DNA of 64,000 nt from assembly GCA_030063045.1 (NCBI GenBank), contig JAQSEB010000114.1, positions 372,001 through 436,000 of the forward strand, given 5' to 3'. This document shows, piece after piece, positions 33,624 through 45,660 of this stretch. Under the pieces are notes generated by a model. It had not been told where the DNA came from, made no database searches, and worked only from the letters and a program-made list of their open reading frames with translations. The first letter of the stretch is position 1. Every line of letters begins with the position of its first letter. The DNA comes from Pratylenchus scribneri. Taxonomy: Eukaryota; Nematoda; Chromadorea; Rhabditida; Pratylenchidae. Made by a program: the position numbers and the translations under genes.

Positions 33624-35081
33624 GCATGCCTGACAAGCACCCCTTCCATGACAGTCATAATCCCAAATTTGACAGGCACTGTCAATGAGCCATCCCCAAA
33701 GAATTGGCGAAGGAAGTGTGCCAATGGAGGAAACCTGAAATATGTGTATTTATGACAATAATATATTTTAAGTACCAAAAATCCTTGAAAGCCGAGTGCT
33801 GGACTTAGAGTTTGTGGTGGAACGGATCGAAGAAAGAGTAACATTCCAGGACCATGCCAGTCCCAGCAAGAAATGTGCCTACAACCACCGTACCAAAGAA
33901 GGCATATCTCTGTAGAAAATTGGGTAAATTTTATTTTATTTATTTTTTAAAATATTTTTTTCGTTGGCAGCTGGAAAATTATTTATTAATTCAGCAGAAA
34001 TTAAACAAAATTTAATAATATTTTTAGTTGTAATTTTTTTTATGTGTTTTAAAAATAAATGTTTTTAAATTTGTAATTTTTTTTCCTAAACAATATTTTT
34101 TGTAACTTTCATAATTGAACTGTAAATCAAAAATTAATAATTTTATTTTTATAAAATATTTTTGAAATAATTTTATTAATCTCAAAATATTTTAATTAAA
34201 TTTAAAATTATTTTAATTATATGTAAAGTTATTTCTTATTTTCACTTCAACATGACGGCATCCGGTAGTGGAGTCACAAACTGGATAAAATTTAGCCGAT
34301 TCGCATCCTCATTCCAATTACATTGACGAGAATAATTGAAATTGTTGGCAATGCATGCCTGACAAGCACCCCTTCCATGACAGTCATAATCCCAAATTTG
34401 ACAGGCACTGTCAATGAGCCATCCCCAAAGAATTGGCGAAGGAAGTGTGCCAATGGAGGAAACCTGAAATATGTGTATTTATGACAATAATATATTTTAA
34501 GTACCAAAAATCCTTGAAAGCCGAGTGCTGGACTTAGAGTTTGTGGTGGAACGGATCGAAGAAAGAGTAACATTCCAGGACCATGCCAGTCCCAGCAAGA
34601 AATGTGCCTACAACCACCGTACCAAAGAAGGCATATCTCTGTAGAAAATTGGGTAAATTTTATTTTATTTATTTTTTAAAATATTTTTTTCGTTGGCAGC
34701 TGGAAAATTATTTATTAATTCAGCAGAAATTAAACAAAATTTAATAATATTTTTAGTTGTAATTTTTTTTATGTGTTTTAAAAATAAATGTTTTTAAATT
34801 TGTAATTTTTTTTCCTAAACAATATTTTTTGTAACTTTCATAATTGAACTGTAAATCAAAAATTAATAATTTTATTTTTATAAAATATTTTTGAAATAAT
34901 TTTATTAATCTCAAAATATTTTAATTAAATTTAAAATTATTTTAATTATATGTAAAGTTATTTCTTATTTTCACTTCAACATGACGGCATCCGGTAGTGG
35001 AGTCACAAACTGGATAAAATTTAGCCGATTCGCATCCTCATTCCAATTACATTGACGAGAATAATTGAAATTGTTGGCAAT
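33624..35081 (-). pseudogene. Tandemly duplicated OATP exon 15-16 pseudogene (2 x 729 bp)
   Basis: Two head-to-tail units, 33,624-34,352 and 34,353-35,081, look identical by eye. Each holds exon 16 (VSSIGTLPSPILWGWLIDS), a roughly 36-base intron with GT and AG intact, exon 15 (RYAFFGTVVVGTFLAGTGMV to SPALGFQGFLV) and a shortened exon 13 scrap (NNFNYSRQCNWNEDANRL). Exon 15 lacks one base in the P-G codons against the parent, shifting the frame; both units share the defect, so it predates the duplication. The donor after exon 16 is GC instead of GT. Confidence 0.85.
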
Positions 35082-35624
35082 GCCATCATGACCAACCCTA
35101 AATTGAATAATGTATTTTTTATATATTTTATTTTTAAAATAATTATAATTTTGAGCATGGAGGTATAGTTGATTTATAAAATTTATTAATATGAGGTAAA
35201 AATAAAATTTTTATTTAATAGAAATTTTCAATGGGATTGAAAAAAAAATTAAAAAGGAATAAAATTATTTTAATTTATTATTTTTTTTTATTTTAGTTTT
35301 GAGTGCGAATCAGGTTAGATATTTAAGACATCAAAATTTGCAAATTATTTAATATTCCAAATAAAAATATTTTATGGGATTGAAAAAAATTTTATCAATT
35401 TCCAGAATATTTAAGAAGTTGGTATATTTTGAAAATGTGAACAATTTTGAGTAGATTTTTTTCCTAAATCTTTTGAATTTTTTTGATTTTGAATTTTCAG
35501 AATTTTACTCTTTTTTAAAAATATTTTGCCAAATTATATCTTTTCAAAATATTTTGACAATTTTCTCATTTTTACAATATTTTGAGAATTGCATCAAATT
35601 TTCAACATATTTTTGCATCTATTT

Positions 35625-36410
35625 TTTTATGACTCTGGGATGCCAGTTCCCAGCAAGAAATACGCTTACAACAACCGTACCAACTACCAAAGAAGGCGTA
35701 TCTGTAGTAAATTGGCTATATTTTATTTTATTTATTTTTTAAAATAGTTTTTCGTTCGACTTCGGAAATATGTTTATTAATTCACCAAAAATTGAGCAAA
35801 ATTTAATAATTTTTTTGCTGGTAATTTTTTATAAGTTTTAAAAATAAATATTTTCATTTCTCACATAATCATTTTTTAATTTGATTTTTTTTCTACTTTT
35901 CATTTTTATTTTTATGTGAACTTTTGTGAATTAAAATTTATTTATTTTAACAAATAAATTTTTTGTATAAAATCATTTTTTAGCCTTTAATTTTTTACAT
36001 TGATTTATTTAAACGAAATTTAAAACTTTCTTAAAATAATTTTTATATGAATTGCAAAAATGGCGGCCACTTACTTTATCCATTTGCAATCATCAAAGCA
36101 CAAATCTTTGCTGACATAATTTCCTGCATCGGCTGGAAGGCACTCGCATTCCGAAAAAACCAACTCTTATTTTTCCAAATTGATGACCTGTTAAAAATTA
36201 ATTGAAAATAATTTAAAATTATTTTGCAATTAATTAAAAATAATGTTTGAAATTTTTTCACTTCAACATGACGACATCTGGCATGGCATGGTGAATAATA
36301 AACTTGTAGTCACAAACTGGATAAAGTTTGACCGATTGGCATCCACATTCCGAATTACATTGACGAGAATAATTGAAATTGTTGCTAATGCCATCAAGGC
36401 TAACTCTAAA
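35625..36410 (-). pseudogene. OATP exons 13, 14 and partial 15, degenerate
   Basis: Exon 13 (about 36,405-36,262): DGISNNFNYSRQCNSECGCQ, SVKLYPVCDY, then a short deletion after CD that shifts the frame and removes the PCHAGC cysteines' frame. Exon 14 (36,190-36,073): VINLEK followed by a TAA, then ELVFSECECLPADAGNYVSK and DDCKWIK with a GTAAGT donor. Exon 15 survives only as a rearranged scrap near 35,630-35,705. Order is parental. Confidence 0.75.
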
Positions 36411-36559
36411 TTTGGAGAAAATCATTATTTGAATATTTTTATAATAATTATAACTTTGCACATGGTAACACAGCTGTTTACTTGTAAATCTTTTTGTTAT
36501 GGTTAAAAATATGAGTTTTATTTAATGAAAATTTTCGATGGGATTGAAAATTAAAAGGA

Positions 36560-36800
36560 TACAAATTTCATTGGAAATAATGGACAATAATTTTATAATC
36601 AAGATTGTACAAAAGTTGGGGTAAGTCGCAGATACATCCTTAATTAAATTAATTTTATTTTCATGTTTAAAATTTTTGAATTTTTAACTTTTAATTTACA
36701 TTATTATCAGTATAAAAAAAATTTTAAAAAATCGATAAAATTAAAAAACAATTTTTGAAAACCATAAAGTAATGTTTGGTTCAATTTTTAATAATTATTA
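36560..36800 (-). repeat. Copy of the ground-like gene 5' region
   Basis: Corresponds to 15,000-15,190: the stretch ending TCCTTAATTAAATTA, ACATTATTATCAGTAT and CCATAAAGTAATG follow in the same order and orientation. Only upstream sequence is copied, plus the first codons. Confidence 0.65.
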
Positions 36801-36824
36801 ATTTTTTGTTTTTATTAAAAAACT

Positions 36825-37450
36825 TTTTACGCCACAGTTTTAGCGCCAGTAGACGTTTTAGCGCCAGCTGTTCCCCCTTTATATTTCTACTTAAAAACTT
36901 GTTTTTTTGGGTTTTTGACTATGGAGAATCCGAATTTGGCATTAGTTTTTCATTATCTTTATTAGTTGAACCGGTATAGGTTCACAAACCGTTTTCGAAA
37001 ATTCAAAGTTTGACATTTTGGGCCATATTATATATCAATCGATGTGTCTTGACGAGCTGATTACGAATCTGTAATCGGTTTCACATAAAACCCAAAACTA
37101 AAAAAGTTATGGCCATTTAAAATTTCATTAGATGCATAAGTGGCTCACTTGACTAAGATGGCCATAACTTTTTTATTTTGGGTTTTATGCAAAATGGATA
37201 ACAGATTCGGACTCGGCTCATAAAGGCGCGTCAATTGATGTATATTTTGATTTGATTTGGAATCATTGATTTTTCATCATATCATAGATTTTTACTTGAC
37301 AAGACATCAATTAAATGGATAGCAGAATCGGATTCCCCACCACGAAAACCCTATATTCGACATTTTCGACATTTTTACATCGAAATATAAAGGGGAAGAG
37401 CTGGCGCTAAAACGTCTACTGGCTCTAAAACGGTGGCGCTAAAACATTAC
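36825..37450. mobile_element. TIR element FB4, about 625 bp, 60-bp terminal repeats
   Basis: Ends are inverted copies over about 60 bases: left TTTTAGCGCCAGTAGACG (36,837-36,855) followed by TTTTAGCGCCAGCTG, right CAGCTCTTCC-type complement with GCTGGCGCTAAAACGTCTAC (37,399-37,418) and GGTGGCGCTAAAACATTA. Inside is a second inverted pair carrying the family core (TATCAATCGATGTGTCTTGA at 37,033-37,052 and GGCGCGTCAATTGATG at about 37,225) and AACTTTTTTATTTTGGGTTT. A composite or nested fold-back element; no transposase. Confidence 0.85.
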
Positions 37451-37465
37451 CGACCGAAAAATTTC

Positions 37466-38310
37466 TGGGCATTTTTTGTACATGGTTGGTTTCCCAAATA
37501 GAACTGAGAACTACTTACTCACGCCTAATTTAATCCATCAAATTCGGTCAAATCCATATAGGATTGGGACTGGGCCTCCAAATTGGTTCGTGCCCCTATT
37601 TGCCATCAAAATTGTGGGCGAATCACGGGTTCTACTACGAGCAAAATTTGCGTAAGAAATTTTTGGTTAGGGGTAAAATTACAAAAAGATAATTATTTTA
37701 ATTTTTTATATGCATCTCGTAAAATTTATCTCATAGATCATTAATTAAAAAATAAAATTTAATCATATTTAAAATATGGAATATTCGCAATCATGAATCA
37801 AAAAATAATAAATTAAAAGAAATAATTTAATAAATATAAATAATATGAAAATTATGATTTTTATTATTAATAATTTTTATTTTTACCAAATCAGCCACAG
37901 ATTGAGATTGGGGAACTGCAATTATGGTTCCCCATCCCCACCCCATTATCAGTATCTCTATTAGCCATCACAATTGCTGGCGAATCAAGGCTCTATAAGA
38001 GCAAAATTTAATTAAAATTATTTTTATTTTATTAAAAAATTAAATAAAAATTAATTTTTATAAAAATTTTTCGAATAAAATGTCCCTTAGGTTTCGTTTT
38101 CCTCTGATAATTTTGAACACCATTTATTTTTTATAAATATTTTTACTTCATTGCTGGAAAAACACTGGCTATTTTGGGTTCTTGAAAAGTCGAATTCGAA
38201 TGATTTCATTCTCCGTCTCATTAGCAATAATGATCAATAATGTTATAAAGAAAAAAGTGCATAATTTTGGAGCCAGTCGCAAGTTCATATTTATATTAAA
38301 TTTATGTCAA
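37466..38310 (-). pseudogene. Copied exons 1-2 of the ground-like gene
   Basis: Two partial copies of ground-like exon 2 (around 37,470-37,640 and 37,885-38,005; parent 14,621-14,795) and one of exon 1 (38,160-38,305; MNLRLAPKLCTFFF.. with later stops) lie inside the transporter array, same orientation as the parent. Frames are broken. Repeated almost identically at 46,672-47,510. Confidence 0.7.
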
Positions 38311-39420
38311 AAAAAAACTATTAAATTTTAATATTTTTTAATATTTTTTTTGTCGCCGGGTTGCGATTATTTTAATGAAAATCCAATTTTTCTATTACAT
38401 TTTTAAAAGTTATTATATTAAAAAGTCTATGAGTTTTAAAAATTTATTAAAACTTAATTTATATTAAGAATTTATATAATAATCTTTAAGCTTAATTATC
38501 TAAATTTATTGTATCCAGATAGGAACGAATGAAGGCCGATAAATTGCTCAATTTGCTGCCATCTCCGCTCACATCTTTAACATTATTAAATTGTATTTTT
38601 TTTAAATAAATTTTTTAAATTGTAATGTCCATTATTTTTAAATTTTTTTACGTAAGATAATCCTTTAAAATGAAAATAAATCAAAAAATATTATGGGATG
38701 CAAAAATTATTATATTTAAATAATTTTATAACTCATAAAATTTCGATAAATTTATTTATTAAAATTAATAATAAAATGTTTTGAATATTATTTGAAATAT
38801 GAATGCAATACAAAAATGAAAATAAATAAAATAATAATTATAATAATTAAAAATCTAATAAATTTATTAATGATTTTTTTTATTATTGTGCACCATTTAT
38901 TTAGAAAATTAAAATATAATTTATTTCCCTGAATTAAAAAATTTGCAACTCACAAAATTTCTATTTAAAAAATTAATTTATAAATTCATAAAATTTTATT
39001 ATTTAAAAATGGTTCCTAACATTCGTCCAAAAATGATTGAAAAAAATAATAAAAAAATTTCCCCCACCCTTTTCCACATGCCAATCGACCAATGCCAATT
39101 TTCTTCATTCTTTTGGTATTCCATTTGGTGTCATGTCAACTCATGAATAGTGCAAATGGTATAGTATTTAATTTGGCGAATAGCAAGAAAATATTACTGC
39201 GCAGGAGGTGTGCAGGATATTTGGTGGTAAAAAAAGCATTTTATTCGGTAAAAAAAGGTTACCATTATTTAATTTTTTCTACAGATTTTTTATGAGTTTA
39301 TATAAATAAATTAATTAAGCCATTTTTCAGCTAAAACTTGCATGATAATTAATCTGAATTTATTCAAAATATATTATATTTCGTCAAATAAAATTTTATT
39401 CAATATTTTTAAAAATGAGT
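37675..39420. repeat. Block near-identical to 46,885-48,625
   Basis: About 1.75 kb shared at very high identity with the block 9.2 kb away; two open frames inside encode identical peptides in both places. Sequence on either side is homologous but clearly more diverged. It contains ground-like copies and OATP exon 11 (KDVSGDGSKLSNLSAFIRSY, near 38,520-38,580) and exon 10-end (near 39,065-39,105) remnants. Confidence 0.9.
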
Positions 39421-39701
39421 ATCAAAAAAACAAAGAAAAATAATAAATGAAAATATAAATTTAATAAAATACATATAAAAAGAAGAAAACATTTGAGGAA
39501 AAAGGCACAAAAAAAATATTTTTGATGGAAAGAAATTTTAGATATAGAATTTTAAAATTAAATAATTTTATTATACAAATGGCTGGATGAAAAATTTAAA
39601 TAAATGCAAATTTTAATTAAGAAATTCTATGGAAGATATAATCAAAAATTTGAATCGGACCAAAAAACCACCAATTGAATGAAGTGAGTAAATGAAAAAG
39701 A

Positions 39702-39923
39702 TTAAGTTGGAATTACTTCAAGCGTGATTGTTTCTTGCCCTATTGCTTTTGCCCTCTCAATTTCTGTCGGTTCCTTCCCATTTCCATTTCCTTCTTCCTC
39801 CTCTTCTTGCAAATTCAGTCCTTTGGCATGTACACAAACATAAATGTCGGCAACCAGGGAGAATAGCCGAATGCAAACATAAAGCCAATGCATTCGCATT
39901 CGAAGCGGTCACGGATCATAGAT
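39702..39923 (-). pseudogene. OATP exon 17 copy with nonsense codon
   Basis: Acceptor intact (TTTAG). IYDP is followed by TGA where the parent has TGG, then the frame is open: LRMRMHWLYVCIRLFSLVAD, IYVCVHAKGLNLQEEEEEG, ERAKAIGQETITLEVIPT and the parental stop. One base from intact. Confidence 0.8.
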
Positions 39924-41313
39924 CTAAATAAAAAAATGAAAAAAAATATATAAAAATATTTAGGAATCAATAAGTTTCAAAAAAATTTGAAAAATTTTTA
40001 TTTGTAAATTTTTTTTTATTGAACTTAAAAAAGTTTTTGTTCAGAAACTCATACAATATTTTCTGTCATTTTTAATAAATATTTTTAAAAATAAATCTAT
40101 TCTTAAAAAGTGCAGAAATGATTGGCGGACAATAAAAATGTGAAATTAAAAAAATGAATTTAAATATATAGAAAAATATTTTAGATTTCAGTCTTTCAAA
40201 AAATGTGAAAATGAAAATTTGTTTTATTTTTTAATTTTTTAATTAAATTAAAAAAACCTATTAACCAAAACTCATAAGATATTTTATAACTTTTTTAATA
40301 AATATTTTTTACAAAAAATCAATTTATAAGAAAATGCAGAGAAAAAAATCACAAAATTTGAATTATCAATAAATTTCAAAATAAAAATGACTAAAAAAAT
40401 TATTTTTTGTTTTACCTGAAGAATCACATAAAAAATAAGTAACCTTTTTTTATCTGAAGTTTTTATGAGAAAAAATGAAATTTATTTGCAGATTTGATGA
40501 AATTTAATTAAAAAATTATTTTTTTATTAATCATTTATTATAATTTTCTGCACGGGCTGAGCGTTAATTCATTTAAATGTTAGAAAATTTATAAATAATT
40601 ATAAAAATTTCCATCCAAAAATTATTTATGGGTTTCACATAAAAATAAAAAAAAACAATTAAAAATAATATTTGGCCAACATTTTTTCTTCATGTTGAAG
40701 GAAAAGCATAACAAGAACGTTGAAATTAATTTTTATATAAAAATGTTTTGGGCATCATTTGAAGTATAGCTATATATCAATTTAGTAAAATAAAATTTTA
40801 TTCAATATTTTTAAAAATGCGTATCAAAAAAAATAAAGAAAAATAATAAATGAACACATAAATTAATAAAATATATATAAAAAGGCGAAAACATTTGAGG
40901 AAAAAGGCACAAAAATAATATTTATGGTAAATGGGGGAATGGCTGTGGAAAAATTAATAATTTGAATATTAATGAATTCATTTAAGAAAATAAATTTTTC
41001 GAAATTGATTAAAATTATTATAAAATTTAAAATTGAAATTTTTTACATTTTTTAATTCCCTCAAAAATTTTATACCAAATTCAAATTTTTTTCTAAAATA
41101 ATTAAAACTCATAGAATAATTTAAATATCATTTTTATAATTCGATTTATTAAGTCATAAACATTGATAAAATCAGAAATATACCCAAAAATTATCTTTTT
41201 AAAACTAAAAAATTAAATAATTTTAAAAGAAAATAAAAAATAAATATAATTTAATTAATATATTTTAATTATTTTCAAATTTTTTTTAGAAATAATTATG
41301 TAAATTTATTCAC
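39924..41313. other. Spacer in OATP array with a copied piece of the ground-like intron
   Basis: 40,920-41,230 resembles 14,230-14,590 (intron between proline-rich exon and exon 2 of the ground-like gene). Remainder AT-rich with no exons. Confidence 0.45.
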
Positions 41314-41464
41314 TTCAACATGACGGCATCCGGCATAGCAAGGTGAATAATAAACTTGTCCGATTGAATCACAAACTGGATAAAGTTTGGCCGATTCGCA
41401 GCCGCATTCCAAATTGCAATGTTGAGAATAATTGAAATTATTGGCAATGCCATCACGGCCAACC
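41314..41464 (-). pseudogene. Isolated intact OATP exon 13 (Kazal-like) copy
   Basis: 151 nt as in the parent, acceptor and donor present: RVGRDGIANNFNYSQHCNLE, CGCESAKLYPVCDSIGQVYY, SPCYAGCRHVE, all cysteines kept. No functional neighbours in phase, so it is an orphan exon rather than a gene. Confidence 0.8.
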
Positions 41465-42084
41465 CTAAATTGGGCAATTATTTTTTTTAATATTTAATTT
41501 AAAATAATTATAATTTTGAGCATTGTGTTGCACTTCGATTTGTAAAACTTTTTGATATGGGTAAAAATATAATTTTTATTTAATGGAAATTTTCGATGGG
41601 ATTGAAAAAAATAAAAAATATTTTATGATTATTAAAATTAATTTAAAAACGCTTTTTCTTATTAAAAAATGTAATAAATATCTAAAAAATTTATTTTAAA
41701 TTTAATTTTCATTAATTGTATTAATTCTTTTTTTTTTTTTTGATTTCAAAAATCCATAAAAAATTTTTTTTACATTCAAATTAATAATAAATTTTAAATT
41801 ATAGAATTTTTTTTAACCTATTCAAATTAAATTATTTTCGAATTTTAAATAGAGTCTTAGATTATTAATATTTTTCATTTTTACCTATTCAGGACAGAAT
41901 GGCATAAGAAAATATTTTAAAAAATTTTTAAAATAAACTCATAAAATATTATTCCTCCTTTTTTTATTAAATATTTTTAGCAATAAATCAATTCATAAAA
42001 ACAGAAAGAAAGAGCAACAAATTTGTTATTAAATTTTATTATATACCATAAAAAATTTGTTAGAAATAAATATTAAAATTAAAA

Positions 42085-42530
42085 AAGCAGACTTGACAAG
42101 CACCCCGCCCATGGCAATCATAATCCCAAATTTGGCAATTTGCAATCGTCGAAGCACAAATCCTTGCTGACATAATTTCCTACATCGGCGGGAAGGCAAT
42201 CTCATTCCGAAAATTCCAACTGATATTTTTCCAAATTGATGATCTGAATTTATAAAAATTTATTTTAATTAATTTAAAATTTTTGTAAAATATCTTTGAA
42301 GTAATTTTATTAATCTAAAAATATTTTAATTAAATTTAAAACTATTTTAATTATTTAATTATGTAAATTTATTTTCACTTCAACATGTCCGCATCCAGCA
42401 GGTGAATAATAAACTTGTCTTGTGGAGTCAAAAACTGGATGAAGTTTGGTCGATTCGAATCCACATTCAAAATTGCATTTCGAGAATAATTGAAATTGTT
42501 GTCAATTCCGTCAGGGCAGACCTTAATTTA
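42085..42530 (-). pseudogene. OATP exon 13 plus a fused exon 14-16
   Basis: Exon 13 (about 42,527-42,381) lost two Cys (CGFESTKLHPVFDS, SPAGCGHVE). Below it, exon 14 (about 42,243-42,130) reads VINLEKYQLEFSE, then TGA for Cys, then CLPADVGNYVSKDLCFDDCK, and continues directly, without intron, into the middle of exon 16 (QIWDYDCHGRGACQ, shifted frame). Exon 15 and both introns are missing. The joint falls at a short shared word (GCAAAT). Confidence 0.8.
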
Positions 42531-42689
42531 GGTAATTATATTTTTTACTATTTAATTTTTAAAATAATTATAATTTTGAGCATGATGACAGATATTGTGA
42601 CTTGTAATTGTAATCTTTTTGATATGGTTAAAATGAGTGGAAAATCCTTCAGATTTGTGAATGGAACTGACGAGACAATGTTGAACAGG

Positions 42690-44135
42690 AAAATTTATTA
42701 ATTTTTTTTTAATTCAAAGATTGAGCATAAAATTATTTGCTTAACTCGGCTAAACTTTGCTGAAGGCCATCTCAGCGGAGCCAACAAAAACGTACAAACC
42801 AAAACCAACCTTTTTCTTCCATTTTTCTATCTCGCTTTATAAGCACACTTGAAGGGGAAATGATTGGACGTAGGAAAAGAAGACAAAGCAAATATGCAAA
42901 TAATTCCAAATTATTCTTCCTGAAATATTTTTGAGCAAAATAAGATTATATATGTTCTTGTTGAATTTTTCCCTTTTGAATTAAATTTTTGGGTGCAAAA
43001 TTTTGGAGCCAGTTGCAGATTTATGCCCATATTAAATTTTAAATTTATGTCCAAAATAATTATTAGATTGAAATTTATAAATAATGGAATTTCATAATTT
43101 CTTTTATTAAATTAAGAAGCAAATATTCTTAAATAAAATTTGTAAAAATTTTAAAAACCATGGAATAATGCAGATTTGATGAAATTTAATTAAATAATAA
43201 TTTTTTATTTTATTAATCATTATTATAATTTTCTGATGGGATGGGCCGGGCGATAATTAATTAAATATCAGAAAATTTAAATAATTATAAAAATTTCCAT
43301 CCTAAAATTATTTATGGTTTTCACATAAAAAAACAAAATTTTTGACAATTTTTTCAGGTTGATGGGAAAGCAATTAGAAGCACTTATAACAATTGTGAGG
43401 CATCAATTGAACAAAAATTTTATATAATATTTTTTTAAAATGAGTATCAAAAAATAAAGAAGAAGAATTATGAATGAACACATAAATTTAATAAAATACA
43501 TATAAAAAGGTGAAAAACATTTGAGGAAAAGGCTTAAAAATAACATTTTTTGAAGGGCAGTAGAGGGGAATAATTTAAATTGCTGTGGAAAAAAATTTAT
43601 AATTTGAATATTAATGAATTCATTAAAAAAATAAAATTTTTATAAAATACTTAATAAATTGGAAATTTTTAATTAATTTATAATTTTTTCTCCAGAATTT
43701 TCTTCGACCAAAAAATAGTTTATCAAGCTGGTGTGTAAATTTCTTTAGAAAAACGTCTTTGCGGTCAAGCGGAAAATGTTCGATTGATGCAATCGACCAA
43801 GAATGCTTTTGTTTGACGGCCTCCTTTTCGGGTATGAAAATTTTGATTAGGAAAAATTGCAAAAAGATAATAATTTTAATTTTTTTATGTGCAACCAATA
43901 GAAATTTTCTCAAGGATCACTATTTATTCATATTTAAAAAATTGCAGATTAGCAACTGGTAATGTGATCGATCAATAAAAAATAAAATCAAAAATAATTA
44001 AATAAATCACATGGAAATTATGCAATTTTTTTAAATAATTTTTATTTATTAAAAGAATGAGAGTTCGATTAATTTTAAAATAATTATTAAAAATTAATTT
44101 TAATATATAATTTGCAGTTGTTCCTTGTTCATTTT
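42690..44135 (+). pseudogene. Copied JTB locus: upstream region, exon 1, intron 1, start of exon 2
   Basis: 42,760-42,910 matches 15,390-15,540; 43,690-43,840 matches 15,690-15,830 including the JTB start, but TGG of MFDW is TGA; intron 1 follows, and 44,115-44,135 holds the acceptor (TTTGCAG) and first bases of exon 2 before the match stops. OATP exon 15 begins 18 bases later. Scraps of the ground-like gene lie at 42,995-43,070 and 43,570-43,660. Confidence 0.8.
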
Positions 44136-44152
44136 ATTAATAAAAAACATAT

Positions 44153-44285
44153 CAAAAAGCCTTGAAGTCCAAGTGCTGGACTTCGAGTTTGCGGGGGAAC
44201 GGATCGAAGCAGGAGTAACATTCCGGGGACCATGGCTGTCCCAGCTAGGAAAGCGCCTACAACCACTGTACCAAAGAAGGCATAT
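44153..44285 (-). pseudogene. OATP exon 15 copy with lost donor
   Basis: Same length as the parent exon (133 nt), acceptor present, frame open: YAFFGTVVVGAFLAGTAMVP, GMLLLLRSVPPQTRSPALGL, QGFL. The donor GT is AT at the point where copied JTB sequence begins. Confidence 0.8.
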
Positions 44286-44529
44286 CTGTTAAAAAGAACA
44301 GATTTTAATTTATATTTTATTTTTTAAAATAGTTTTTCGTTTGACTTTCCGCCCAAATTATTTATTAATTCACCAGAAATTGAACAAAATTTTATAATAT
44401 TTTTACTGGTAATTCTTTTTATATGTTTTAAAAATAAATGTTTTTATTCTCAGATCTTTATATACTTTTTAATTTAATTTTTTTTCTAACTAGAATTTTT
44501 TGTATTTTTACTAACTTTTGTAAATCACA

Positions 44530-44592
44530 TGCCGAATTACATTGCTGAGAATAATTGAAATTGTTACCAATGCCATCACGGCCGACCCGAAA
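44530..44592 (-). pseudogene. Truncated OATP exon 13
   Basis: Reads GRDGIGNNFNYSQQCNSACD and then leaves the parental sequence. 5' half only. Confidence 0.65.
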
Positions 44593-45039
44593 TTAAGGTA
44601 ATTTTTTTAAATATTTTAATTTTTGAAATGATTATAATTATGCCCATGATGGAATATATTTATTTGTAGATTTCCCTCGAGAAGGATGAAACATATATAT
44701 TTTTATTTTTGAAATTTTTTATGGGGATTTAGAAAAATTTTTGAATATTTAAAAATAATTTAAAAAGTCTTCTTAGATTTTAATATAAAAAATATAAATT
44801 TTTAACTATTTTTCTTTTTTATTATAAAAGTTCGGAGAATTTTTTGAAGCTTTTTAAGAATTAAAAAAAATCTAATTTATTTATTTTCGAAATAATGAAA
44901 TTTTTTATGGTTTCAAAAATTATATAAAATATGGTTTAAATTAATGAATGTTGATTTCGCATTAAAACAAATAATTTTAAAAGAATTATTTAACCTATTG
45001 ACTACTGAATGGCATCCAAATCCAAGCTGGGATTTCAAC

Positions 45040-45660
45040 GCAAATAATGATGTTATTAATAATGGAAATCACAAGCACATAAATGGCCGCCTTCCTCCCA
45101 TTCAATCTCAATTTTCGAATATAATGCTAGTCCCACAATGAACGATGTGTCAAGCGTCCGCGTTTTGCTCCCACAGTGAGTGCGTCCGCGGCACGTTGCG
45201 TGGCACGGAGCGCAGCGCTTGACACGGATGCTTGACACGCAGATGCTCCCACAATGCACCCCGACGCTCAACGCTCGACACGGACGCTTAACACGGTTCG
45301 TTTCAAAAAAAGTTGAAAAATGCGGACGCGCAGCACTTTTCTCTATGCATTGTGGGAGCAAATCGCTATGCGCTATGCGGGTCGAGTATTGAGCGCTGCG
45401 CTGCGCATTGCGCGTCCGTGTCAATATCAATTTTTTGCTCCCACATTAATTAAGGAGAAAATAGGCCCGGACGCTTGACACGCAGCGCTTGACACGGACG
45501 CGCTGAGCGCATTTCACTGTGGGACTAGCATAAATCCGCCACGGGCTGAACCAAAAGCAAATCCGAGCACCCCAAAAACGGCCATATAAATGTGGACCAT
45601 AAAACGTGGAATGCCATAATGGTTCTCCAAAAATTTTGGCAAAAAGATCATATAGCCCAG
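45040..45660 (-). pseudogene. OATP exon 12 copy split by a MITE
   Basis: Right part (45,655-45,531): GYMIFLPKFLENHYGIPRFM, VHIYMAVFGVLGFAFGSARG. Left part (45,124-45,000): RKLRLNGRKAAIYVLVISII, then one extra base shifting the frame before the CHSVV end. A 406-bp MITE lies between, at the codons for FI/TRK. The acceptor before GYM has become CTG. Comparison with the intact exon 12 (51,907-52,154) shows the empty target site. Confidence 0.9.
45125..45531. mobile_element. CpG-rich MITE, TIR TGCTAGTCCCACA
   Basis: Ends TGCTAGTCCCACA (45,125) and TGTGGGACTAGCA (45,530). Interior is GC-rich with many copies of CGCTTGACACGGACGC-like words and an inner inverted pair TTGCTCCCACA (about 45,164) / TGTGGGAGCAAA (about 45,351), suggesting nesting or an internal subunit. 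Flanks suggest a TA target duplication. The minus-strand open frame 45,056-45,430 is an artefact. Confidence 0.9.

Noticed and set aside
38943..39295. Two overlapping ORFs repeated identically at 48,141-48,493
   Set aside because: Identity reflects the duplicated block. The frames run through OATP exon 10 remnants in the wrong strand and have no coding signature.
45056..45430. 124-codon minus-strand open frame with many Cys/Arg codons
   Set aside because: Product of the CpG-rich MITE that splits the OATP pseudo-exon; crosses the element boundary.
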